A program made the position numbers and the translations under genes. Under the pieces are notes generated by a model that was given only the letters and a program-made list of their open reading frames with translations, searched no databases and was not told where the DNA came from. From Lewinellaceae bacterium (GTDB lineage: Bacteria > Bacteroidota > Bacteroidia > Chitinophagales > Saprospiraceae), in contig JACJYE010000001.1 of assembly GCA_020636255.1 (NCBI GenBank), forward strand, positions 186,001 through 250,000: 64,000 nucleotides of DNA. Direction: 5' to 3'. Below are positions 24,920 through 34,000 of the stretch, piece by piece; the stretch's first letter is position 1; each line of letters opens with the position of its first letter.

Positions 24920-25253
24920 CTAATGTTTTATCAACTTCGTGGAATAAATTTCTTGTCCGGATTGTATCCGGCAGATATATATGCCTGAGGGTATATTGGG
25001 AATTTGTAATCCCAATGTAGCGCCCCCCTGATAACTGCCTTTAAATAGTTGCGCCAATTGTCGCCCATCCATAGAAAAAAGCCGAACATCAAGGTAAGCT
25101 GTGCCAATGCCTTCCAGGGTGATTTCCCCAGAAGTGGGATTGGGAAACAAGCGCCAATTAGCCCTCTCCGGTTCATTTGTACTTACCGGGTTTTCGGACT
25201 GCACCAACAGCGAAATGGCCAGGCGGGGGCTTTCGCAATGCGCCAGGCCGGCC
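24920..25253 (-). pseudogene. Orphan T9SS sorting-domain fragment, copy 2
   Basis: Sequence copy of the last 334 bases of the protease gene (27294-27627), encoding the segment from about GLAHCESPRLA to the protease stop, with NPTSGEITLEGIG and SGIYICRIQSGQEIY. It lacks a start codon and its frame runs back into lipoprotein B1 out of phase, so it should not be made as a protein. It is the left part of duplication unit 2 in transcription order. Confidence 0.75.
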
Positions 25254-25274
25254 TCCCTTCGCTTCTCGGTAGCT

Positions 25275-26288
25275 TCACTGATCCAGATCCAGCTTCCACT
25301 CCTCGCCGGTTTGGGTGTTGAGCATGACCATACTAATGGTGAAATCAACATTGAGCAATTGAGGATACATATAATCCCGCCGGCCCAAAAACAGCCAGGA
25401 GTTGTCGTCCGGGCCCATAGAAGGGTAAAAATAGAACAGGTTGTCACAAGTTTCTTTTATGGCTTCTACTTCACCGGTGGGAATATGGATTCGGTAAAGG
25501 CCGCGAGGAAAAGCTCCGATCAGGGTTTTATCGCTCTCCCAGGTTAGCGCCTGAGGGCCCCCTAACCCTACATCTCTTAGTTCAACGACTTCTGTTAGTT
25601 CTCCATTATTAAGATCAAGGATGCCAATTCTGGAATGTGTGGTTGATAGCGGGCTTTCCAATGATAAAGCAATACGATTTGCGCGCCCGGCTATTGCGTG
25701 ACAGTCTAACGCAAAACTATCCAGTACTTCACCCTCAATGGATACCAGATAGGCCACCTCTTTGAAGCGCGCCCGGTAAAAGAAGGCCTCGCCGTCCAGG
25801 CACCAGTCGAACAGGTCGTGCGCTATCTGATCGGATACAATTTTCAAGCTATCCCCATTTTCTTTGAGCCTATACAGCAATGCATCTCTTGTACTTAATA
25901 TTAGTAGCCACCCTTTTGAGTTGTACTTAGGTTGTACATGAACGGAATCGATAATCATCTCTTTTCTTCCCGAGCAGGTATCGATCTTCCATATTTCTGA
26001 GCCTAAAAGCCCTGTTGAACTCACTTCCCTATTAATCAAATACAGCCACTCATCCGAATTAGATGAACTTTTCCCAATCAAGCCATACCCCAATCCCACC
26101 CTTTGATAAATATATAAGATTCCAGATGTTATTTCAGGGAAAACCACACAGGTATCGGCGGGCAAAAGGCTGGCGTAAAGTGTGCTGTCGCCGCACTGCT
26201 TGCCGGGGGGCGGGCAGATGGCGTCTTTGTCCTTGGTACAGGAGTAAAATGTTATTGCAAAAGCAACAAAAACACTCAGCCTGGTCAT
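25275..26288 (-). CDS. Array lipoprotein B1
   Basis: 337 residues from the ATG at 26288, which shares ATGA with the stop of A1; an upstream in-frame ATG at 26309 would lie inside A1. Signal peptide and lipobox as in B2. The C-terminal half, from FDWCLDGEAFF on, matches B2 at every residue. The central patch (plus-strand about 25811-26010) instead shares stretches with lipoprotein C, for example the bases encoding VSDQIAHDLFDW. This patchwork suggests gene conversion within the array. Function unknown. Confidence 0.82.
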   Translation of the reverse strand: MTRLSVFVAFAITFYSCTKDKDAICPPPGKQCGDSTLYASLLPADTCVVFPEITSGILYIYQRVGLGYGLIGKSSSNSDEWLYLINREVSSTGLLGSEIWKIDTCSGRKEMIIDSVHVQPKYNSKGWLLILSTRDALLYRLKENGDSLKIVSDQIAHDLFDWCLDGEAFFYRARFKEVAYLVSIEGEVLDSFALDCHAIAGRANRIALSLESPLSTTHSRIGILDLNNGELTEVVELRDVGLGGPQALTWESDKTLIGAFPRGLYRIHIPTGEVEAIKETCDNLFYFYPSMGPDDNSWLFLGRRDYMYPQLLNVDFTISMVMLNTQTGEEWKLDLDQ

Positions 26289-27289
26289 GGTTCGATATCT
26301 ATTACCCATTCCTCTCCCGTGTTGGTATTGAATGCAATAAGGGATGTGATAAAGTGCACCACCCCTGGTGTCTGCGGATAGTTTCGGTCAATGCGCCCCA
26401 GAAACATCCAGGGTTGGCCTTCTTCGGTTATCACGGGAACAGCGTATGCGGCATTGTCGCAACTTTCCTTCAATTGGGCCATCGTCCCGTTGGGAATGTC
26501 AATTTGGAAAACTCCACTGGGGTTCACCCATATCACATGGGATGGGCCCTGCCATTCCAATTGAGTGAGAGGGTGATAGCTGACGTTTCCTAGGCCTGGG
26601 GGCACAGAGAATACTTTTGTTAATTCCTTGTTTTGCAGGTTTAGGATGGCCAAGGTATCCGAGTGTTCACCAATAGATACCGCCAGTTGATGCCCCCTGG
26701 CGGCAAGCGTACGATAGTCAAGAAGGAATGTGTCCAATATGGCGCCTGTTTTAGAATACAGGAAAGTAGTGTCTTTCCACAAGTCCTTCGTAACGAAGTA
26801 TTCTCCACCCATACACCAATCAAAATAATAATGCGTGATTTTTTCGGATACCAGGCTGAGGCTATCGCCGTTTGTTTTGACCTTATAAAATTTAAAATCA
26901 TTGGCATCTTTGAATAATACCCAATCCTGGTTATTGGTTATGGCCGCCCCTTCCAATGCCGGGGCCAGCATGTTTCTGGTGTTTTCACAGGTATCTATAA
27001 CCCATAACTCACTATCCCTACCCGATAAATACCGCTGATAAATAAATAGGTGGGCATTGGCAGGGCTTTTCCCAACAGGGAATATGCTTGGTTTTAGACG
27101 GGAGAAAACATAGCTGGCTCCAAATTCCGGCAGCATCCAGCAAGTGTCTATAGTGCTGAGCCTTGTAAAGAGTGAGGTATCGCAGGAAGAGTAAATGGGA
27201 GGGCAGTTTTCTCCTCCAAGGCCGTCTTCTTTAGTGCAGGAAAAAGCCAGCAAGCACAACAGGGAAGCGAAGAAAAAAAATGGTTTCAT
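26285..27289 (-). CDS. Array lipoprotein A1
   Basis: 334 residues, identical protein to A2. It begins 4 bases after the protease stop, so protease, A1 and B1 (which overlaps A1 by 4 bases) form a tight operon and are probably translationally coupled. Lipobox LAFSC. Short strand-rich repeats with SELWVIDTCE, QDWVLFKDAND and PWMFLGRIDRNYPQ suggest a beta-propeller, as inference. Function unknown; close coupling to a secreted protease suggests an accessory, inhibitor or receptor role. Confidence 0.82.
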   Translation of the reverse strand: MKPFFFFASLLCLLAFSCTKEDGLGGENCPPIYSSCDTSLFTRLSTIDTCWMLPEFGASYVFSRLKPSIFPVGKSPANAHLFIYQRYLSGRDSELWVIDTCENTRNMLAPALEGAAITNNQDWVLFKDANDFKFYKVKTNGDSLSLVSEKITHYYFDWCMGGEYFVTKDLWKDTTFLYSKTGAILDTFLLDYRTLAARGHQLAVSIGEHSDTLAILNLQNKELTKVFSVPPGLGNVSYHPLTQLEWQGPSHVIWVNPSGVFQIDIPNGTMAQLKESCDNAAYAVPVITEEGQPWMFLGRIDRNYPQTPGVVHFITSLIAFNTNTGEEWVIDIEP

Positions 27290-27293
27290 GGGA

Positions 27294-30200
27294 CTAATGT
27301 TTTATCAACTTCGTGGAATAAATTTCTTGTCCGGATTGTATCCGGCAGATATATATGCCTGAGGGTATATTGGGAATTTGTAATCCCAATGTAGCGCCCC
27401 CCTGATAACTGCCTTTAAATAGTTGCGCCAATTGTCGCCCATCCATAGAAAAAAGCCGAACATCAAGGTAAGCTGTGCCAATGCCTTCCAGGGTGATTTC
27501 CCCAGAAGTGGGATTGGGAAACAAGCGCCAATTAGCCCTCTCCGGTTCATTTGTACTTACCGGGTTTTCGGACTGCACCAACAGCGAAATGGCCAGGCGG
27601 GGGCTTTCGCAATGCGCCAGGCCGGCCGGCATGATGGCTTCTAAGTTTTCACCAGTTCCATTGTCGTATACTCTATAACTATAGCCTATTAGTTCTCCCT
27701 GAAATATGCACCCATTGATATACGGTGTATCTATAAATTGGACTAATTCATAAGGCTTTACTCCATACCTTCCTTCTGTAGGAACATTAGGTGGTTCCTG
27801 TATCTCGGGCTGGCCCCACAAAGTGCTGGCGCTGTTGCGTACCCAAAAGCCTGGTTTTTCTGAGCTATGTACAATGGTAGCGTTCGGGTCATTGGTTAAA
27901 GCGCAGATATCCAGGTTGATATTCCAGGTGTATTGGATGATATCCGTTTCGTACAACTCGTCGCCTGTATTTACAGAATAACCCGTTTCAGATTCCAAAT
28001 ACGGGCCCTGCATTTCAACAACACAAACTGCGTTTGTAATTGAATGGTCGCACAATAGTGTCGGCTCCGGCTCTTCAGAGAAATGCAGGATGCGGTTGTC
28101 CTGGATGAATTCCAGAGCTGCGCCGGCATTCAGGCGCCCCCAGCCGGTTTTCTGGTCGTAGTAGGCGGAGTCCAGGTCAGTGGCCGTATACTCCAGCACA
28201 TGTTCAATATCTTCAACTGCCAGGCGCACCTCTTCGCTGGCGGAGGCCAGCAGGGCGGCGACGCCGGTAACATGGGGAGCCGCTGCGGAAGTGCCATTAA
28301 AAACATCATAGCCTCCTTCTATATTAATTGTAGTGGATATTAAAGCAGTCGTTCCAGGAGCTAACAAATCCATTGGAGAGCCATAAAGAGAATGATAATA
28401 ATCTTTGTATTCCAAATTTACTGAAAGATTATCGTCATCATTAGTGTCATCTTTTAATAAGCCATCAGTTCCACTTGCGCCAACGCAAATGGTCCAATCG
28501 TCATTAAGGCTACAAGGATAACTTGCTTCGTTAAGTGTCCATCCGGCAAACCCATTACCCCTGGATGTTACTAATGCTATGCCAGCATGGTATGCCAGGT
28601 TAATGGCTTCTTCTAATGTTTCTGAAGACACAGGGTTTGATAAGCTATTATTTGCTAAATCAATAATTGGGCTACCATTCTGCATTACTGAAAATGCAAG
28701 CGCATCAACATAATCTGAGATCGCCCACATATTCCCATTATTGATTACCCCGAACCCAAACAAGGTTACTCCTGGTTCGCCTGTGTCTCCCCCTGCGATG
28801 CCCGCTATGCCAACATCGTTTCCACGAAAAGCCCCAATAATGCCCGCCCCTCTGGTACCGTGGGATAGTGGGTCATCTGCAATTGTCATGAAGTTACCTC
28901 CAATAAAACTCCAGGATTCTTCCACTGCGGCCCCGTCGCCGAAATCCTCATGATCGTAAAAAATACCGGAATCGAAAATCCCCACCTTTACCTCTGGTTT
29001 GCCGGTGCTGACATCCCATGCTGGTAGAATGTTGATGCTTGCAGTGTCACCAAAAGCTGGGCTGGGAGTATCCCACAAAGAATGTTGATCGTTACACAAG
29101 GCGTCCTCGCAGGGCGCGTCTCCCGTGCCGGCGTAGTTGGGGTGGGCGTACATGATACGGCCGGCGCTGATGCTGTCCAGAGCGGCGCTTAGCTCCTGTT
29201 CGTTCTTGCCGGTGCTGCAATCCTTCAGTATCAGTGTCGTCCATAAAGGCGGGATATACAGGGGGTTCCCATCCAAATCGGTGATGCACAGCTCTTCGGT
29301 GTCCAGCCCGGGGAACACCTTGATGGCCTTGCAACCGCAAATATCTTCTCCGGCAGGCAATTCCATTACTTGTTCCATATCGCTCAACAAAGCTGTGTCC
29401 GCCACCACGCCACACAGCGGGCTGTAATGCAGCTTTTTGTTGTTGACGAAATGGCTGTCCAGCACAGCCGGGGCGAAACGGATGATCACTTCGCCCTTTA
29501 CGTGGCTGGGCAGGCTGTCTTCTGAAAGCACGATATCTCTGTCCAGGTTTAATTCTTCCAGGGCTTTGAGCACATATTTCCGGGTTTCACCCTCCATCAC
29601 AATACCGGAAAAGACCAGTTTTCCATCCTCGCCCGGCAGAAGCGAATAGGCTTGTTTGCCATTATCGGGGGCCGTGCCGCTCTTTTTTTCCCACAGCTGC
29701 CCTTCTTCTTTGCTGAAGCGGGTGAGCACTATGCCCTTGCCCTCCGATGTGTTGGCCTCTCCGGCGGCGTATACCCCTCCGTCGGCCGCTACCTGAATGG
29801 CGCGGGCAGTAGCAAGGGCCCCGGCCTGGTTGTTTCTTCGCCGCTGTTCCATCGACACGGCGCCCGCAGCTGTGAATGAAGCCACCAACATATCCTGCCC
29901 ACCCTTCCTGTTGGCGCTGTGCCCGCCAAGGTACACGGCCTCATCTGCCTCGTCCAAAGCCAGGCAGTAGGCGGCGTCATCGCCGAAGCCGCCATCTATT
30001 GTCTTTTCCCATTGCAGCACGAAGCCTGAACTGAGCTTTATCAGCTGAATGTCCAGCCCTGTGGTATCGGCATCAATATTGCCGCAGAAGTAATAATAAC
30101 CCAAGCTGTCTTTTTGGTAATATAAGCCTTTTTGGTAGTCCAGCCCGGGAAAAGCATAGCGGTAAGCGATGCCTGAGCTGGAGCCATTGGCGGGCAGGCG

Positions 30201-30830
30201 CCACGACAAGGCGCTCCATTCGCCGGAGGCATCCCTGCTTCCCCCGATAATATCGATATTGGAAGCGTTATAGGCCTCTATGCCGATAGGAGCATCGTCT
30301 TTCCCGGCGTAATCGTAATATTTTTCCCATAACACACTGCCGCTTGTACTCACTCTGGCAGCCATGATGTTCTGGCCCTCGCTATCGGTGTCGCTCAGGC
30401 CCGTGAGAAATATACTTTGCGTATCTCTTTGCATTATTGCTACGCCATAATCATCGAGCTCATCCGGGCCGTCGAAAACGGTATACCAGCTTTGGCTGCC
30501 TGTCGAATCGAAACGGGCAACCAGGAAGTCAAACCCATTCGTACCGCTTCCGGCAGCGGCGCCGGCAATGTAGATGTTTCCCTGGGCATCGGGAAGAAGG
30601 GCGGCGCCGAAACTGCTTGTCAGGCCAGGGGCGTCAAGGCCCGACGACCAGAGTAAGTTGCCGTCCTCATCGTGGCAGCTCAGCCAAAGCTGGGGCAAGC
30701 TACCGGAAAGGCTGTGCCCCACAGTATAAATGTTGCCACCCATACCGCTGCGGCTGGCACTCCAGCCTGTTTCTGATGGAGTGCCAAAAAGGGTTGACCA
30801 GCTTTCATTTACCAGCACCTGGGCTTGCAT
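27294..30830 (-). CDS. Subtilisin-like (S8) T9SS-secreted protease with N-terminal propeller repeats
   Basis: 1178 residues from the first usable ATG. About 1-430 are SBBP-type repeats (GNIYTVGHSLSGS, GNIYIAGAAAGSG, AVYLGGHSANRKGG). About 440-570 is a fervidolysin-like prodomain (KGEVIIRFAP). The S8 domain has Asp in VGIFDSGIF (near 619), His in SHGTRGAG (near 655), the oxyanion Asn in TSRGNG (near 758) and Ser in NGTSAAAPHVTG (near 846). The C-terminal T9SS domain contains NPTSGEITL. As written, the protein begins MQAQVLVNESW inside what should be a signal peptide. An upstream ATG at 30903 is out of frame by one base at a run of 11 C (minus strand); with 10 C it would add MNHRASPPPRAIIVIAALNL plus IALS before MQAQ. 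Confidence 0.85.
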   Translation of the reverse strand: MQAQVLVNESWSTLFGTPSETGWSASRSGMGGNIYTVGHSLSGSLPQLWLSCHDEDGNLLWSSGLDAPGLTSSFGAALLPDAQGNIYIAGAAAGSGTNGFDFLVARFDSTGSQSWYTVFDGPDELDDYGVAIMQRDTQSIFLTGLSDTDSEGQNIMAARVSTSGSVLWEKYYDYAGKDDAPIGIEAYNASNIDIIGGSRDASGEWSALSWRLPANGSSSGIAYRYAFPGLDYQKGLYYQKDSLGYYYFCGNIDADTTGLDIQLIKLSSGFVLQWEKTIDGGFGDDAAYCLALDEADEAVYLGGHSANRKGGQDMLVASFTAAGAVSMEQRRRNNQAGALATARAIQVAADGGVYAAGEANTSEGKGIVLTRFSKEEGQLWEKKSGTAPDNGKQAYSLLPGEDGKLVFSGIVMEGETRKYVLKALEELNLDRDIVLSEDSLPSHVKGEVIIRFAPAVLDSHFVNNKKLHYSPLCGVVADTALLSDMEQVMELPAGEDICGCKAIKVFPGLDTEELCITDLDGNPLYIPPLWTTLILKDCSTGKNEQELSAALDSISAGRIMYAHPNYAGTGDAPCEDALCNDQHSLWDTPSPAFGDTASINILPAWDVSTGKPEVKVGIFDSGIFYDHEDFGDGAAVEESWSFIGGNFMTIADDPLSHGTRGAGIIGAFRGNDVGIAGIAGGDTGEPGVTLFGFGVINNGNMWAISDYVDALAFSVMQNGSPIIDLANNSLSNPVSSETLEEAINLAYHAGIALVTSRGNGFAGWTLNEASYPCSLNDDWTICVGASGTDGLLKDDTNDDDNLSVNLEYKDYYHSLYGSPMDLLAPGTTALISTTINIEGGYDVFNGTSAAAPHVTGVAALLASASEEVRLAVEDIEHVLEYTATDLDSAYYDQKTGWGRLNAGAALEFIQDNRILHFSEEPEPTLLCDHSITNAVCVVEMQGPYLESETGYSVNTGDELYETDIIQYTWNINLDICALTNDPNATIVHSSEKPGFWVRNSASTLWGQPEIQEPPNVPTEGRYGVKPYELVQFIDTPYINGCIFQGELIGYSYRVYDNGTGENLEAIMPAGLAHCESPRLAISLLVQSENPVSTNEPERANWRLFPNPTSGEITLEGIGTAYLDVRLFSMDGRQLAQLFKGSYQGGATLGLQIPNIPSGIYICRIQSGQEIYSTKLIKH

Positions 30831-30876
30831 GGATAAGGCGATTAGGTTAAGAGCAGCAATAACAATTATTGCACGA

Positions 30877-30887
30877 GGGGGGGGGGG
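30877..30887 (-). repeat. Homopolymer run of 11 C (minus strand) in the protease 5' end
   Basis: Eleven consecutive G on the plus strand between the ATG at 30903 and the signal-peptide codons. With 11 the frame from that ATG ends at a stop after about 18 codons; with 10 (or 13) it enters the protease frame. Confidence 0.85.
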
Positions 30888-30938
30888 ATGCGCGGTGGTT
30901 CATTTTAAAATTGTTGTATACATTGAAAGGAGCTTTTG

Positions 30939-30969
30939 CAAATTAAGGTATAAACAGGGGTTTTGCAAA
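30939..30969 (-). promoter_or_regulatory. Promoter of the protease-lipoprotein operon
   Basis: On the minus strand TTTG (30969-30966), a 20-base spacer and TAATTTG (30945-30939) fit the Bacteroidota -33/-7 arrangement, with the -7 box one base short of TAnnTTTG. The ATG at 30903 lies about 30 bases past the expected start point, which supports that ATG as the true start. Confidence 0.5.
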
Positions 30970-31056
30970 TCTTTTTTTGTTAAAAGCCTGTACTTACTTA
31001 AAGTACATTGTCAGTATCATCTTTTGGGGCTTGGCTCCAGAGGCCGGCGGCCCAAC

Positions 31057-34000
31057 CTAATCGCCCAGGTATTCCTCCACGAAGTACATATTGATGTCTT
31101 CGCCGTCCGTTTCCGTGAATTTCCCGTGAAAGGCACAGCTAAAGAGCGGCCTGACCAGCTGGTAGGTCGTTTCGGAGATGTTGACCCGGCCGGCCTCGCC
31201 GTTGGTCTCCATGCGGGAAGCGAGGTTGACGGTATCGCCCCAGATGTCGTAGGCGAATTTTTTAATACCTACGATGCCGGCCACCAGCGGGCCGGTGTGA
31301 ATGCCGATGCGGGCCTCGAAGAAAGGTTTCGTCTCCAGCTGGCGCTGTATGCCCAGCCCTTCCATGAAAGCCTGTATCTCCATAGCGGCGAGGGTGACCC
31401 GGGTAGCTTCGTCGCCGTCGTCGTCGCGGATGCCCCCAACGCAGAGGTAAGCGTCGCCCACCGTTTTGATCTTTTCCAGGCCGTATTTTTCCATGATCTC
31501 GTCAAAGGCGCGGAAGCAGTAGTCTATCTCCGCCACCAGGTCTTCGGGGTCCATCTGTTCGGATATGCGGGAGAAGCCCTTGAAATCGGAGAACATGACG
31601 GTGACGAGCTCGTGGCGCTTGGCCTTGGCGGCGCCGAATTTTTTGAGCTCTTCGGCTGTTTCGGCCGGAAGGATATTGAGCAGCAGCTCTTCCGACTTAT
31701 GCTTTTCCAGCTCCAGCTCGCGCGTCCGCTCGCGCACGAGCGCTTCCAGTGCTTTTTCCCGCTCCTTTATGAGGTAAATGCGGTAACGCATGAAAGCAAA
31801 ACCACCGACGACGAGCAGGGCGGTGCAGAGCAACCAGAACCACCAGGTATAATAAAAAGCCTCTTTGACGACGACCCGGATCGCCAGCTCCTGGCTGTTC
31901 CAATGCGGGTTGTTGCCGCCGGCCTTGGCGCGCACATGTAAAGTATAGCCCCCGGCGGGGATATTATTGTAGCGCACCACGTTGGCGCTGGTGGCCTCCA
32001 GCCAGCCGGCGTCGAACCCTTCAAGCCAGTAACTGAACACATTGTTCTGCGGCGCGCGGTAGTCGGCCAGCGCAAACTGCAGGGAAAAGATGCGGTCCCA
32101 GGGGGAAAGCACGATCGCCTCGCTGGGCGACAGGCCGTATATGCGGGATACCAGGCTGTCGCTGCTGCCGTCGTATTTGGAGAAATGCGTGAAGAGGATG
32201 GGAGCTTCCATCTCCTCCGTTTTCATTTTCAGGAATTGCGGCCCCGGGAAAAAAGCGTTCACCCCATTGAGCCCTCCGAAGTACATGCGCCCGCTGCGCG
32301 ACTTAAAAAAGGAGATGCGGTTGAACTCGTTGGCAGTGATGCCGTCTTCTACAAAAAAGTTGCTGAAGGTGCCCGTATTGAGGCTGAAACGGCTCAGGCC
32401 ATTGTCGGTGCTCACCCAAAGGCAGGAATCGCCTTCGGAAAGGATGCCGTTGATAAAGTCGTTGGGCAGGCCGTCTTCCGAAGTATAGGCCTTTATCTCG
32501 TTGTTCGACAGGCCGAGCCGGTGCAGGCCCTGGGCGGTGCCGATCCAGAGCAGGCCGCCGGCGCTTTCGTATATGGCGTTGACCTGGTTGTGGCGCAGCG
32601 GGGCGGGGCTGCTTTGGCCGGTGTGATAATGCGCCTGCCGCCCGCTGTCCTTACTGATCTGGAACAGGCCGTTATCGAGGGTGCCCACCCATATCCAATC
32701 GTTGGTTTTACCCTGATAGAGGCAGCTTATGGTGCCCGAGCTCTTACCCCACACACCCTTATTATCCTGGTACTCCGACAGGCGTTTTTTCCCTGGCCCG
32801 TACTGATAGAGCCACTCCAGGTAGCCTATCCATAAGGTGCTGTCTTTGTCGACCATAACGGCGCCCAGGTCCTTGGCGGGGTGGGAAAAAAGGGTATCCA
32901 CGCGCAGGCTATTCAGGTCGATGCGCCGGCCATTGCCTGTCCAGAGGGCGTTGTCGTAGTAGGTGAGGCCGAAGGGGTAGTTGGAGAAGTTATTGGTGGG
33001 AAAGAGTATGCGCAATGCGTCGGTAGCGGGGTCGAGCACATGGATGGAGTTGTAGTAGGAAATGTACACATTGCCCTTGTCATCTTCCGTCATGCCGCGC
33101 GTACTGCAGTAAACGTTGATGCAATATTCGTTGCCGCCATTCAGATAGTTGGCAAAAAGCCTGCCGGACTGCACCAGTTTCACGGCGCCAAAATCGGAGG
33201 CCGCCCAAATGACGCCGGAGCGGTCGCGGAATATCTGCCGGTAGGTAGCCGTGTTCTTAATGATCTCCCGCACGGCGGGGTCGTAATTCACCCACGAGCC
33301 ATCCTCTCCGTCGTAGTACCACATGGCCCCGCGCCCGCCGATCCAGACATCGCCATTGGCTTCGGCCAGCAGAGCCTGGGCCATTTCTGTTTTCACGCTG
33401 GCCGGGTGCCTGGTAAAAGAGCCTTTGCCGGGGTCGAAGCTGAACAGGGCGCCGTCGAGACAGAGGGCATAGAGCGTGCTGCCCAGCGCCTGCAATTGGG
33501 TAATGCGGTCGTGGCCATCCTCCGGGAGCTTGTATTTCTGGAGCAGCCGGCCCTTCGGGCTGAGTTTCCACAACTCGTCATCGATGCCGGCCAGGTATAG
33601 ATAGCTCCCCATCTCCACGATCGGGCGCCGGTTGTTCTGCTGGCCCAGCCCCATCAGGCGGAGCTTTTTCCCATCCTGCGTGATGATCTGCAGCTGGTTC
33701 TTATCGGAACGCTCGTCGTAGACGGCAGACCAGATGCTGCCCTCGCTGCTGAAACTGAGGCTATACGGCACGCTCGATTCCCGTTCCGCGATCTCGCCAT
33801 CCTTGATCTTGATATCCGTGTATGCTCCGGTAGAAGGCGTAAAGGCCGTGAGAAAGTCGGGGCTGGCCAGCCAGATATCGCCCTGCGGGCTCAATTGCAT
33901 ATCGTAGATCACATCGTGGGGCAGGGCATGTTCGTGCGACCGGCTGTTGTACTGCAGAAACTCATACCCGTCAAAGCGGTTGAGCCCGTTGATGGTGGCG

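Larger units (their letters stand above)
22880..25253 (-). repeat. Tandem duplication unit 2 (2374 bp)
   Basis: One of two directly adjacent 2374-bp units. It contains, in transcription order, an orphan T9SS tail, lipoprotein A2 and lipoprotein B2. The matching unit is 25254-27627; every gene boundary is offset by exactly 2374. Both units end at GGCCGGCC (25246-25253 and 27620-27627). The A copies differ at one base that I noticed (23944 versus 26318, silent). The B copies differ mainly in a central patch. Confidence 0.9.
25254..27627 (-). repeat. Tandem duplication unit 1 (2374 bp)
   Basis: It contains the protease 3' end (T9SS domain), lipoprotein A1 and lipoprotein B1, and directly abuts unit 2 (22880-25253). 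The upstream boundary lies inside the protease gene, so duplication copied only its sorting domain. Confidence 0.9.

Noticed and set aside
24920..25447. 175-residue frame reading from inside lipoprotein B1 into the T9SS tail (same at 22546-23073)
   Set aside because: Its first half is the out-of-phase complement of a real lipoprotein gene. Only the tail part is derived from coding sequence. I also considered programmed frameshifting to join lipoprotein B to the T9SS tail, but saw no slippery sequence and the tail is a duplication remnant.
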